Shown here piece by piece: positions 44,298-53,017 of a DNA stretch of 64,000 nt. Source of the DNA: DTU018 sp029550685 (GTDB taxonomy: Bacteria > Bacillota > Syntrophomonadia > Syntrophomonadales > Syntrophomonadaceae); NCBI GenBank assembly GCA_035412805.1, contig DAONVO010000002.1, forward strand, positions 3,611-67,610, in the 5' to 3' direction. Made by a program: the position numbers and the translations under genes. The notes under the pieces are model-generated. The model was not told the DNA's origin, searched no databases, and saw only the letters and a program-made list of their open reading frames with translations. Each line of letters starts with the position of its first letter. The stretch's first letter is position 1.

Positions 44298-45098
44298 TCA
44301 ATCGAGAAAAACCTGTTCCACCTTCTGAATGACATCACCAATTAACAACTTCCCCACGGTGAAAAAGGATTCCTGGTTGCCACTGACATAAAACTGCCGC
44401 TGTGGCTGCTCATTGGTTTGCCGGGCTAAATTCTGGCTCCGCAGAACCTGTTTCAGTTCCTCCACTGTAGCATGGGAGGGATCTATCAGAGTGACTTGGC
44501 TACCGGCAAATTCGGCTATTACCGGAGACAAGAAAGGATAATGGGTACAGCCTAAGACCAGAGTATCTATACCTTGATCCATTAGAGGGCCAATATATTC
44601 ATGCACCGCTTGCCGGGTATCACTGTCATCCAGTTTACCAGACTCAACCAGAGGTACAAATTTAGGGCAGGCGATCTCCACAACGGTGCAGTCAGGACGC
44701 AGAGACTTGATTTCCCGGGTGAAAGTTCCACTGTTTACCGTAGCCTGGGTAGCCACTACGCCAATGCATTGATTTGATGTGGCATCCACCGCACTGCGCG
44801 CTGCTCCTTTTACCACCCCTAACATAGGAATAGGATAATCGTTTATGATATGCTGCAGGGTAACCGATGAATGAGTCCCGCAGGCGACTACCACTGCTTT
44901 TACCGGAAACTGCCCGAAAAAAGCCATAATACTCCGGGCGTAGGTCATCAGTTGTTCGGGAGTCTTGTTTCCATAGGGTAAATGAGCCGTATCACCGAAG
45001 TAAATAAAATCTTCATCAGGTAGTTCGGCCAGCAGAGTTTTTATGACAGTCAGGCCTCCCACACCCGAATCTAATACCCCGATGGGTTGTTTATTCAT
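44298..45098 (-). CDS. murI: glutamate racemase
   Basis: MurI supplies D-glutamate for peptidoglycan. The 266-residue protein has GVLDSGVGGLTV at the start, the first catalytic Cys73 in VVACGTHSSV and the second, Cys184, in VLGCTHYPFL. The first motif is usually ACNTAS; here Asn is Gly, which I note as a variant. It is upstream of the HgdB pair, fumarase and rph genes in one minus-strand run with short gaps. Confidence 0.94.
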   Translation of the reverse strand: MNKQPIGVLDSGVGGLTVIKTLLAELPDEDFIYFGDTAHLPYGNKTPEQLMTYARSIMAFFGQFPVKAVVVACGTHSSVTLQHIINDYPIPMLGVVKGAARSAVDATSNQCIGVVATQATVNSGTFTREIKSLRPDCTVVEIACPKFVPLVESGKLDDSDTRQAVHEYIGPLMDQGIDTLVLGCTHYPFLSPVIAEFAGSQVTLIDPSHATVEELKQVLRSQNLARQTNEQPQRQFYVSGNQESFFTVGKLLIGDVIQKVEQVFLD

Positions 45099-45230
45099 TC
45101 AACAAACACCTCATTGAATGGGATCGGCAGCCTATTTTACCGTTCCCCAACATACACTAATTAATGTATCACTTTTATAATGGTAATGCCATTAATTAAC
45201 CAAATACATTACATACTCAACCAGTATTGT

Positions 45231-45641
45231 TGTGAAAACTCCTTTTACAGGAGTCGAAGTGTGACAGAAGGTTTGCCCTTAGCACTTGTGGCACAGGCCA
45301 CGATAAGTGCAAACATCGCTGCACGGCTTAAGCAGGAAGTATTAGCCGGGTGAGCGACGTACGACGAGCCGTTGCAACACACGGCGAAACTGAGGGCTGC
45401 GAAACGGAGCGAGAAACAGGATGTTTCGAGCAGCGAGAACTGAGTGCATGGATGCCGAATTCCGAGCGGTCCGTTTCGCACCGAAGTAAGCCGATGTGTT
45501 GCAGGTGAGGAGTCTTGGAGCGAGCCGGTTAATACCCCTGCATCCCGGCTAACACTCCTGCCGTGCCGTGGTAAGCTTAGACCGGCATAGAGTTTGCGCG
45601 CTCTTCGCGCTCACCAGAACACATAAGAAAGCATTTTCACA
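45231..45641 (+). repeat. structured interspersed repeat, full copy B (core 45339-45535), candidate structured RNA
   Basis: The copy is bounded by the inverted octamers TGTGAAAA (45231-45238) and TTTTCACA (45634-45641). It has a 5' hairpin GCACTTGTGG ... CCACGATAAGTGC (45282-45310), then nested stems: P1 45339-45349 with 45525-45535, P2 GCAACACACGGC (45374-45385) with 45490-45502, P3 GCGAAACGG (45399-45407) with CCGTTTCGC (45471-45479), and hairpin GAAACAGGATGTTTC at 45412-45426. It lies in the 625-base gap between murI and gerM, which holds no gene. Confidence 0.75.
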
Positions 45642-45667
45642 GGAAGGAAGGGGTTATTGCCCCACCA

Positions 45668-45702
45668 ATAAAATAAAGGAGAGACAGCCTGGCTATCTCT
45701 CC
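45668..45702 (-). terminator. intrinsic terminator after gerM
   Basis: On the minus strand GGAGAGA ... TCTCTCC (45702-45678) with an inner AGCC/GGCT stem is followed by TTTATTTTATT. It ends the gerM transcript before repeat B. Confidence 0.85.
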
Positions 45703-45723
45703 TGGAAGAAGCCCTTCCTCAAT

Positions 45724-46332
45724 TTAATTGGCCGGTTTCACTGGTTGGCTCAAATCCAGAAATCCTCCTATCTCCTGCACCGGTTCCCCATCAATCATAA
45801 AGGTTACTTCTTTAATAGTGGGAAACTGGCCGAGGGTATTGACTATTGCCATTACCATCATTTCTTCCTGCTGTTGATTGGTTACCTGGCAGGCCTCATG
45901 ACTTAAATTAACAATACATAATCCATCCGGTTTCACATTAATATCCAATAGTCTGGTACCTTCGGGAAAAACGCTTAAGTACTCGGGAGTTGCCGGTCCT
46001 TTGATTAACTCATTGAGAGTGCTGCGAGCGATACCAACCTCTTTGGGAATGACCCGGCTCTCCGGAACCAGTGAAGTTCCATCCTGTCCTCCGAAATAAA
46101 GCATAACTTCAATGGTTTCCTGATTGAGCTCTATATTGGATGCAGGCTCCCCAGGTGATGCCAAATCCGATGGTTCTTCCGGGCTTTGTCCCTCTGATTC
46201 CGGCAGCAGATTAACCAGATCACGCCAGCTTTTAATCGACGATGATTGTTCTGCGGCAGGCTGGCACCCTCCGCTGATCAAACACACCGCCACGATCAGA
46301 ACCGCTAAAATTATGAAGAATCGCTGGTTCAT
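45724..46332 (-). CDS. GerMN-domain lipoprotein (GerM-like)
   Basis: The 202-residue protein has a lipoprotein signal (hydrophobic 5-20, lipobox LISGGC, Cys23), a Ser/Pro/Glu-rich linker and one GerMN domain (about 73-190: VMLYFGGQDG, LIKGPATPEYLSVFPEGTRL, VTFMIDGEPVQEI). GerM of Bacillus, which acts in engulfment-stage sporulation and germination, has two such domains; one is enough for related lipoproteins. In Bacillus gerM is close to murI and rph, as here, which supports a sporulation link. The outer membrane leaflet is the likely location. Confidence 0.88.
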   Translation of the reverse strand: MNQRFFIILAVLIVAVCLISGGCQPAAEQSSSIKSWRDLVNLLPESEGQSPEEPSDLASPGEPASNIELNQETIEVMLYFGGQDGTSLVPESRVIPKEVGIARSTLNELIKGPATPEYLSVFPEGTRLLDINVKPDGLCIVNLSHEACQVTNQQQEEMMVMAIVNTLGQFPTIKEVTFMIDGEPVQEIGGFLDLSQPVKPAN

Positions 46333-46390
46333 TCTTTCAGCCTCCTTACGGTTGCTTGTACATCATACGAGGTAAGCCTGTGGTTTATAC

Positions 46391-46422
46391 CAAAAAAAAA
46401 GCGAGCACCACAGTGGTGCTCG
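46391..46422 (-). terminator. strong intrinsic terminator after the VWA gene
   Basis: On the minus strand CGAGCACCAC pairs with GTGGTGCTCG (46422-46402), followed by CTTTTTTTTT. It closes the AAA+/VWA operon. Confidence 0.9.
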
Positions 46423-46558
46423 TGTATGAAGGAGGAGTTATTAAAGCAAACTACGGGTTTGCATTAGTTCATATTAATAATATCTGCTAAGTTGATTGTA
46501 TCGGACTCTAGGGAATAATGTCAATATTTGTTTATTAAGTAAGCCTTTTGTCACCTGG

Positions 46559-48337
46559 TCAGGCCAGGCTGCGTTTATCTGCCAGCATAGATTTCTTTTC
46601 CGCTTTCACTATATTGATAAGGTTTTCCTTATTTAAGTCATCTACCAGATAGAGAACACCTTCGCCTTTTTCCGCTACTTTCTCCAGGTAATAGCGGTTG
46701 GATTCAACTCCGATACAGATGAACCTTACCTTGCTTTGGGCAATGCGGCCCGCAGCCTCCAGCCCATCCATTTTAGCATCCAAAGTCCACAACGGAGCGT
46801 TGGGGACACCGTCAGTAATCAATACCAGCAAAGGATTGCGTACCCGGGTGTTTTTAATCAGGTCAAGGGCGGTCATAATTCCGTCAGCCAGGGGAGTCAG
46901 CCCGGCCGGGTTTATGGTTGATAATCCTTTTCTAAGCTGGCGTTCATTGCGGGTAAAGGGTACCACCACTTTACTGCTGCGTTCTTGGAAGGTTACCACG
47001 GCTACCTTTTCTTTGCCGGTTAATAATAGATGCTCCGCCAAATAACAGGCCGCTTGACGCTTATCGCCGGCCATACTGCCGCTGGCATCAATTAAAAGGC
47101 AAACATCGATGGGAATGTAGGTTTTCTTTTCATAGTAATGAAGATCATCTTTTTTTATCCGCAAGCCGGAATCCCCGCGCAGGTACGAGTTCTTTTTGGC
47201 CTGAACAATAGTTTCCGGAACCGCGAGATCACCGGACCAGTTTTTCTCCGGATTATTTTTCGTCTTATTGCGGTTAGTGAATTCTACCTGGCTTGACTTC
47301 TTCTCCGCTTTGCCCAGCTTGCGGAACCGGCTGGCGCCACCCGAAGGTACCCGGCGCATATTGCGGCGTATCTCGGTTTCCAGTTCGCACTTATGATTCA
47401 TAACGAATTCCTTGAGGTTGATTCCCTTCCGAGTAAGAACCTTCCCCACTACGGTATCTTTGAGCAGCCCTAGTTCCTCCAGCTGCTCAATATAATGTTC
47501 TATATCTCCCCACTTTTTCTTCTGCTGGTCGATGCCCTTACGTTTGAAGATATTGGTGGAATAGCTATCCAGAAACTCCTCGATTTCATCTACCCCGCCA
47601 AATTTTTCGGCCAGTTTGAGAATCAACTGGTTGACATTCTCTTTGGCCGGAAGTTGCCGGGCATTCTGGCCTTTAAATTTCTTCCAGGGCAATTTAATAT
47701 AACCGGCAAAGCTTTCTTCAGCTTGTTTCTGATTACCATGGATGATATTGCGCACCTTAGCCAGTTTGACCTCGGACTGCAATACTACTTCTTCCACCGC
47801 TTCAGCAATTACATAGACCAGATAGTATTCTTCCCGGCTCAGCCGGGCCAGAATATGCACATGATCAAAACCCTCTTCCCCCTCGATAAAGGGACGCATA
47901 ATACCCTGGAATAGATCATAAACTGTGCCCTTGCCTCCGTTGGTAGTAATAAAAATTCTATTGGCGTAGTCAGTTACCATACGAAAGCGCTCTTCTTCTG
48001 CATACTGTAGTTGAGGATTTTTTTCCAGGAAGTGTTTATCAAGTGCATAGAATATAGCCCGGGCAGTATCGCGAGGGTCAATGTCCCCCGGCTTATGATA
48101 AACATCGATATGCACTATTTGATCAGCATCTACATAATCCAGATAGGTTTTCCCTGCATCGCGATTAAGGAGAATTTTGATCTGACCTTTGATGCGCTTT
48201 TCCGGCATACGGGCATGCGCCTTACGGCTAACTACTGTACTTTCACCTAAACGCACACCCTGGTTCTGCCCGAAATACAAGCTTAAATAATTGCCTACTG
48301 AGGCAGCTTTATCTATATTAGTCTTCTCACCAAGCAT
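46559..48337 (-). CDS. VWA-domain protein, chelatase subunit D-like
   Basis: The 592-residue protein ends in a von Willebrand A domain (about 415-585) with a full metal-adhesion site: DASGS, GLTPLADGI and ITDGVPN. The N-terminal about 400 residues are not recognised; they contain charged helices and a basic linker (about 340-385). It resembles the D subunit of magnesium/cobalt chelatases or ViaA-type co-chaperones. The ATG at 48337 follows AAGGGGGG. The AAA+ partner lies 27 bases upstream, so they form a MoxR/VWA-type pair. The substrate is unknown. Confidence 0.85.
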   Translation of the reverse strand: MLGEKTNIDKAASVGNYLSLYFGQNQGVRLGESTVVSRKAHARMPEKRIKGQIKILLNRDAGKTYLDYVDADQIVHIDVYHKPGDIDPRDTARAIFYALDKHFLEKNPQLQYAEEERFRMVTDYANRIFITTNGGKGTVYDLFQGIMRPFIEGEEGFDHVHILARLSREEYYLVYVIAEAVEEVVLQSEVKLAKVRNIIHGNQKQAEESFAGYIKLPWKKFKGQNARQLPAKENVNQLILKLAEKFGGVDEIEEFLDSYSTNIFKRKGIDQQKKKWGDIEHYIEQLEELGLLKDTVVGKVLTRKGINLKEFVMNHKCELETEIRRNMRRVPSGGASRFRKLGKAEKKSSQVEFTNRNKTKNNPEKNWSGDLAVPETIVQAKKNSYLRGDSGLRIKKDDLHYYEKKTYIPIDVCLLIDASGSMAGDKRQAACYLAEHLLLTGKEKVAVVTFQERSSKVVVPFTRNERQLRKGLSTINPAGLTPLADGIMTALDLIKNTRVRNPLLVLITDGVPNAPLWTLDAKMDGLEAAGRIAQSKVRFICIGVESNRYYLEKVAEKGEGVLYLVDDLNKENLINIVKAEKKSMLADKRSLA

Positions 48338-48364
48338 AGGAAGTCCCCCCTTAACCAAGGCCTA

Positions 48365-49567
48365 CTACATATCAGTAGGAGTTAAGGTCTTCTCTGTATT
48401 AATAAGTTCACCCCGACTCATATCCTTCAGAGGGCGGGCATTTTGGGCAAAATACTCGGGCTCACTATCCTTTTGGGCTTTATTCTTGCGGCCGCGGAAA
48501 GTTAGGATTCCGTCCTTGGCAGATCTGGAATCAACGTCATTTATCATTTTGATTAAGGTGTCGCCATCTACTCTATGTTTCAATACCAGCGGTATCATAT
48601 CTGTGACATCATTGATTAAAACCTTGTCACGGCCACGAATTATACTGTGCAGGACCGCTCCCTGCTGCATAGCCTCAATAGCGCGAATACTTTCCAGATT
48701 GTGTTTAATATACAAACGGGCAATAAAATTTCGCAGGAAGTCGGGTAGATCAGCTTGTTCATAAAGGCTGGCCCATTTGACTATGTTCTTGCGATAGACT
48801 TCATTGCCCTGGTCGTCACTTGATTCAACTTTATGCTTTTGTCTATAGGCATGGGAATTTTCTTTTAACATCTGAGCCAGGATATCCACGGAATCAGGTC
48901 GCCCCATGTAGCACACCATGTCAAAACGATCTGACAATTGGCGCCGGATTTCTTCCAGGGGGCCGGGGTCCTCATCCGGGTTGGAAGCCGCCCAAACCGA
49001 GACATTAACTGGTATTTCCACCACCGGCAATCCAGCTTCTTCGATCTGAATATGCCCGGGTTTGTTTCCCATAACATCCAGGAGAATATCGGTAATCTCT
49101 GGGGAGGTATCAGCCAACCTGTTAATCTCATCTATAAACAGAATTCCTCGATGAGCCTGAGGAATCAATCCTGGCAGCAGGCGGGCTTCTGGTTCATCTT
49201 TATCAGTTAGACGGCTTAAATCTATACTTCCAGCCACAGTGCCCACTTTGGCAGAATGAGAAATTTCCAGGAATGGCATGGGGATTTCCTCGGTGCCCAG
49301 TTCAGCCAATTCCTGGGCTGTCATGTTTTTATGCTGTGGGCAGTGGGGCTGTTGTGGATCACAATTGTAAATACATCCTTTAACTCTCGTTATATCGGGA
49401 AGAATCCCCCGAGCTGAACGCATTATAGTGGTCTTACCGGTTCCCCTCAGACCCTCGGCATGAATATGCAACGGTTCGCCTACCAGGGTGGAAACCACTG
49501 ACATCAGCACTAATTCAAACAGAGACTCATTCCCCTCGTACCGTTCCAATTTACTGAAAGGTATCAT
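48365..49567 (-). CDS. AAA+ ATPase, chelatase subunit I / MoxR-like
   Basis: The 400-residue protein has Walker A EGLRGTGKTTIMRSA, Walker B GILFIDEINRL, sensor 1 VWAASNPDE and arginine finger RRQLSDRFDMV, as in the BchI/MoxR clade. An inserted cysteine cluster after Walker A (CIYNCDPQQPHCPQH) might bind zinc or an iron-sulfur cluster and is not part of the basic fold. ATP hydrolysis would drive the VWA partner to remodel or metallate a target. The ATG at 49567 follows GAGGGGAG. The 450-base upstream gap holds an inverted repeat and the LytTR terminator, but no gene. Confidence 0.87.
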   Translation of the reverse strand: MIPFSKLERYEGNESLFELVLMSVVSTLVGEPLHIHAEGLRGTGKTTIMRSARGILPDITRVKGCIYNCDPQQPHCPQHKNMTAQELAELGTEEIPMPFLEISHSAKVGTVAGSIDLSRLTDKDEPEARLLPGLIPQAHRGILFIDEINRLADTSPEITDILLDVMGNKPGHIQIEEAGLPVVEIPVNVSVWAASNPDEDPGPLEEIRRQLSDRFDMVCYMGRPDSVDILAQMLKENSHAYRQKHKVESSDDQGNEVYRKNIVKWASLYEQADLPDFLRNFIARLYIKHNLESIRAIEAMQQGAVLHSIIRGRDKVLINDVTDMIPLVLKHRVDGDTLIKMINDVDSRSAKDGILTFRGRKNKAQKDSEPEYFAQNARPLKDMSRGELINTEKTLTPTDM

Positions 49568-49642
49568 AATATCACTCCCCTCAGGCAAAGGTAGTTCCGT
49601 CCAACTATTGACTCTCCAATTCCCCAACTATGCTAGGATTTA

Positions 49643-49687
49643 CAATTTTCCCGGATTTCATCCCGTCCGATTATGCGCCGGGAAAAT
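49643..49687 (-). promoter_or_regulatory. 11-bp inverted repeat in the leader of the AAA+/VWA operon
   Basis: AATTTTCCCGG and CCGGGAAAATT pair perfectly across 23 bases, 76-120 bases ahead of the AAA+ start codon. It may be an operator or the base of a leader RNA stem. No regulator is assigned. Confidence 0.45.
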
Positions 49688-49869
49688 TACTTAATTAATA
49701 AAGCCTCCTTTCCTTACTTCTTCACCGTTCTTTTTCCCCTAGATTAACCATACACTATTTTGTGATTTTTTTCTCTATAGGAACTGAGGTTGGTTGTAAT
49801 CAGCGGATATTTAGCCGTAGCTTGCGACTTTAGGAACAAATTTAGGGCGTTAATTGAAGCTCTTAATAA

Positions 49870-49909
49870 CAAAAAAGGGAGTCACCCTTAAAAAGGCCAT
49901 CCCTCCCTT
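49870..49909 (-). terminator. probable terminator after the LytTR regulator gene
   Basis: On the minus strand AAGGGAG and CTCCCTT (49909-49875) pair, followed by a run of T. An inner CCTTTTTAAGG stem may fold too. Confidence 0.7.
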
Positions 49910-50017
49910 GGTTCATTGGCACCAAACTATCATTTTTTTACCCTGCTATGATACTCATCCTGGGTATGATAGGAATGATTTTATGGCTAATTTGCTTCTT
50001 TTGCTCCCTAAATATAC

Positions 50018-50809
50018 TTATTGTATGCTCATCTTCTGTCGCAACTGCTTAGCACGGGAACGACTGAGGATAATATTCTTATTACAGTTGTTGAGATGCA
50101 GAATGTATGATCCTTCGCCAAAGTTAACTATCTCTTTTATGTGGTTAAGGTTAACGATAAAAGCCTGATGAGCTCTGAAAAAACTGGTGTGATCCAGGCG
50201 TCCTTCCAACTCGTTAAGAGTATAGTTGCTCATGTAGCCGGTTCCATCCCGGGTGCATATGAGTACCTTCTTGCCCTGACTTTCACAGTAAACGATATCG
50301 TCCTGATTTAGCAAAACTATTTTGCCCTTCTCTCTTATAGGCAGTTTATTGGAGAACACCTCGTAATTCTTATAGCGCTCCAGCATAAAATCTATGCGCT
50401 CTTTGAGGCGATCCCGCACTATTTCTTCTACATAGGACTTATGCACAATACGCTCTTTGGCTCTTTCAACGGTTTTTTCCAATCTTTTTTGCTCAATGGG
50501 CTTTACAATGAAGTCCAACGCTCCTAATTCATAGGCATCTACTGCCATTTCCCGGCGGGCGGTTACAAACGCAAATAACGGCGGATCTTTCATATCCTTC
50601 AGCTTACGTGCTGTTTCCAATCCACCCATTTCCGGCATAGCGATATCCAGCAATACCAGGTCCACTTTCTTTTCCTGGCAGAGCATCAAAGCCTCTAACC
50701 CATGCACGGCCTCTCCCACTATAGTCACATCTTTAATCTGTTCAACCACATAACGGAGCACAATCCGCTCCCGTTCATCATCATCTACAATTAAAACCTT
50801 TACCGACAT
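50018..50809 (-). CDS. LytTR-family response regulator
   Basis: The 263-residue protein has a receiver domain (VKVLIVDDDERERIVLR, phospho-acceptor Asp in LVLLDIAMPEMGG, Lys in FIVKPI), a helical linker (about 120-155) and a LytTR DNA-binding domain (IVLLNQDDIVYCESQGKKVL; FFRAHQAFIVNLNHIKEI). Such proteins bind paired short repeats and control virulence, wall or metabolic genes. No histidine kinase is adjacent. The ATG at 50809 gives SVKVLIVDDD as start; an in-frame upstream start adds 11 residues. It is divergent from the radical SAM gene. Confidence 0.92.
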   Translation of the reverse strand: MSVKVLIVDDDERERIVLRYVVEQIKDVTIVGEAVHGLEALMLCQEKKVDLVLLDIAMPEMGGLETARKLKDMKDPPLFAFVTARREMAVDAYELGALDFIVKPIEQKRLEKTVERAKERIVHKSYVEEIVRDRLKERIDFMLERYKNYEVFSNKLPIREKGKIVLLNQDDIVYCESQGKKVLICTRDGTGYMSNYTLNELEGRLDHTSFFRAHQAFIVNLNHIKEIVNFGEGSYILHLNNCNKNIILSRSRAKQLRQKMSIQ

Positions 50810-50977
50810 TAATTCCCAACCTTTACAGTATGGTGTTAGCACTCTTGTTTTTTACTATATATTTTTTATAAATAGAAAACAACAGGTAAAACCCTCGCAT
50901 CCCAATTATTCTACATAAAATGACGACTTTCACCTAACCGGAAAATCTGGTAGGCTAAAGTTTAAGGAGGTAGATAA

Positions 50978-51853
50978 ATGCGTTACGAAGGAACCGTTTA
51001 CAGGCCACCCAGTGAAGCAAACAGCCTGTTGATCCAAGCAACCATTGGGTGTCCTCACAACAAATGCACTTTTTGCCAGATGTACAAAGGTACCCGTTTT
51101 CGCCTGCGGCCGGTTCAGGAAATAAAAGAAGATTTAGCCATGGCCAGAGATTATTATGGTGATTTCATAGATGCGATTTTCTTTCCAGATGGTAATACCA
51201 TCATTATGAAAACCGAGCAGCTGGAAGAAATCTTTCTATATGCCCGTGAGTTGTTTCCCCATCTGCAGCGTATCACAGTATATGGCTCAGCCCGGTTTGT
51301 AAACAAAAAAAGCCTCCAGGATTTGCAGCGCTTAAAAGATGCTGGCCTGACCCGAATTCATACCGGCATGGAAAGCGGTGATGATGTTACCCTGGAAAAT
51401 ATAAAAAAAGGTGTCACTTCTGCCGAGATAATCGAAGCAGGGCTCAAATTAAAAGAAGCCGGCCTGCAAGTCAGCGAGTATTACCTGGTAGGCATAGGGG
51501 GTTTGGAAAGAACCTGTGAACACGCTTTGGAAAGTGCACGGGTTTTAAGTGCCATTAGCCCTGATTATATTCGCCTGCGTACTTATGTTCCGGTTCCTCA
51601 TACTCCTTTGTATGAGGACTACCGTCAGGGCAAATTTAAGCTATTGTCTCCCCATCAGGCTTTGCGAGAAGTACGGCTTTTGATAGAGCACCTGCAATGT
51701 GATAACAGCATGGTACTAAGCGATCACATCTCCAATTACTGGGATGTTCGGGGTATTATTCCCCATGATCGTGAAGAAATGTTAGCCGATCTTGATCAAG
51801 CTTTTCAGATAGATGAAAAAAGGTTTCGGCCTGCCGAAATCAGTCGCTTATAA
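50978..51853 (+). CDS. radical SAM protein with Cx4CxxC cluster motif
   Basis: The 291-residue protein has GCPHNKCTFCQMYKG near residues 24-38. The three cysteines are spaced Cx4CxxC rather than the usual Cx3CxxC; I recall a whole radical SAM group with this HNKCTFC motif. The SAM-binding parts are FFPDGNT, VYGSARF and HTGMESGD. It ends without an extra domain, so an oxidoreductase or methylthio-type role cannot be chosen. AAGGAGG stands six bases before the start. The gene stands alone. Confidence 0.88.
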   Translation: MRYEGTVYRPPSEANSLLIQATIGCPHNKCTFCQMYKGTRFRLRPVQEIKEDLAMARDYYGDFIDAIFFPDGNTIIMKTEQLEEIFLYARELFPHLQRITVYGSARFVNKKSLQDLQRLKDAGLTRIHTGMESGDDVTLENIKKGVTSAEIIEAGLKLKEAGLQVSEYYLVGIGGLERTCEHALESARVLSAISPDYIRLRTYVPVPHTPLYEDYRQGKFKLLSPHQALREVRLLIEHLQCDNSMVLSDHISNYWDVRGIIPHDREEMLADLDQAFQIDEKRFRPAEISRL

Positions 51854-51875
51854 TATGTCTCAACTCAGATATTGT

Positions 51876-51916
51876 TGTCTCCATTTAGAGACGATGGTTG
51901 TCTCTAAATGGAGACA
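51876..51916. repeat. 17-bp perfect inverted repeat downstream of the radical SAM gene
   Basis: TGTCTCCATTTAGAGAC (51876-51892) pairs with its complement (51900-51916) around a seven-base loop. No T-run follows. It starts 23 bases after the stop. It may be a transcript-end stabiliser or a relic of an inverted-repeat element. Confidence 0.7.
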
Positions 51917-51999
51917 GCTTAATTTATCCACCTATCCAAATTCACTTTTTACCGGCTGTGTTAAAGATGTAGTTTATTGGCATGTAATTTGCATATTAA

Positions 52000-52019
52000 T
52001 GTATGTGGGGGGACATACA
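52000..52019. repeat. short hairpin with six-G loop
   Basis: TGTATGT and ACATACA pair around GGGGGG, between the radical SAM gene and the shared terminator. It may be a protein-binding site; the purpose is unknown. Confidence 0.4.
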
Positions 52020-52043
52020 CAAAAGGGGTGTATTACCAGATTA

Positions 52044-52082
52044 TAGGGGGCTGGATCGGCAATAATGGCCCCCTATTTTTTT
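52044..52082 (+). terminator. intrinsic terminator between convergent radical SAM and degV genes
   Basis: TAGGGGGC pairs with GCCCCCTA, followed by seven T. It lies directly at the 3' end of the DegV gene. Confidence 0.8.
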
Positions 52083-52926
52083 ATATGTTAACCATCAACC
52101 CTCCTTCACCAGCATAGGTCCCAATGGTAGCACTCATATCACTAATCCATATGGTACCTGGATTATAACGTTCCGCAATTTGCTGGGCTAGCTGGCTAGC
52201 ATCAGATAGGCAGTGAACATGAGTAATTCCTACTATGCGATTCTCCCAATCGGAAGTGATCCTCTCTCCTAGCATTTCAACCATGCGTTTGATGGCTCTG
52301 CTGCGTCCGCGTACCTTCTCATACAATTCCGGCTTTCCCTTCGCATTGTTACCCAAGAATATAGGTTTGATATGCAGCAAATCTCCGGCCAGTCCTTCAA
52401 TTTTTTTTAATCTTCCTCCCTTTACCACGTTTTCCAGAGTATTAAGGGTAAAAATGGTTAGCTTTAGATTGAGGATATTCTCCAGCCTTTTGATGATGTC
52501 ATCCATGCTCAACCCAGCTGCTGCCATCTGAGCGGCTCGAACAGCTATAATACCGGTCCCCAGGGACGCAGATAGAGTATCAAAAACTCTTACCTTGGTG
52601 TTGCATAGCATTTGCCGTGCCAGCTGGGCAATCTGGTATGTACTGCTAAGGCCAGAAGACAGGCTGATGAACAACACTTCTCCAGCCTCACGTAATCCTT
52701 TTTCAAAATGTTCTATGAAGGTGCTGGGATCGGGGGCAGCGGTTTTAGGAAGAGTTTTTGATGCGGCCATCTTTTTTACAAAAAGCTCCGGGGACAACTC
52801 CCAACGGTCCAGATAGGTCTCTCCATCGGCAAAGGTTACCCTTAGGGGAATCATATCAATCTGGTACTGCTCCAATATCTCGTCAGGAAGATCGCAAGAA
52901 GTATCGGATAGTATTTTTATGGCCAT
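52081..52926 (-). CDS. DegV family fatty-acid-binding protein
   Basis: The 281-residue protein opens with KILSDTSCDLPDEILEQYQI and has ISLSSGLSSTYQ, with fatty-acid carboxylate-binding Ser residues, and the C-terminal GTYAGEGGLM. DegV (FakB) proteins bind fatty acids and, in Gram-positives, present them to the kinase FakA for phosphorylation. No fakA gene is adjacent. In a fatty-acid degrader it could buffer free acids; that is inference. Confidence 0.93.
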   Translation of the reverse strand: MAIKILSDTSCDLPDEILEQYQIDMIPLRVTFADGETYLDRWELSPELFVKKMAASKTLPKTAAPDPSTFIEHFEKGLREAGEVLFISLSSGLSSTYQIAQLARQMLCNTKVRVFDTLSASLGTGIIAVRAAQMAAAGLSMDDIIKRLENILNLKLTIFTLNTLENVVKGGRLKKIEGLAGDLLHIKPIFLGNNAKGKPELYEKVRGRSRAIKRMVEMLGERITSDWENRIVGITHVHCLSDASQLAQQIAERYNPGTIWISDMSATIGTYAGEGGLMVNI

Positions 52927-52950
52927 AACACTGCCTCCTTATATAGATAC

Positions 52951-53013
52951 GTTGCCCCGGCGGGGCGACAAAGTCGTCAGCACCTACATTTTAGGGAGGC
53001 TAAAGCCTCCCCT
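52951..53013. repeat. tandem GC-rich hairpins between degV and the DUF1285-like gene
   Basis: GCCCC/GGGGC (52954-52966) is followed by GGGAGGC TAAA GCCTCCC (52994-53011). The second is close in form to the GGAAGC...GCTT hairpin at 16.8 kb. There is no T-run. It looks like a short interspersed palindrome. Confidence 0.5.
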
Positions 53014-53017
53014 ACAT

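Noticed and set aside
51813..52046. 77-codon plus-strand frame overlapping the radical SAM gene end
   Set aside because: It overlaps conserved coding sequence out of frame and runs through hairpins; no ribosome site.
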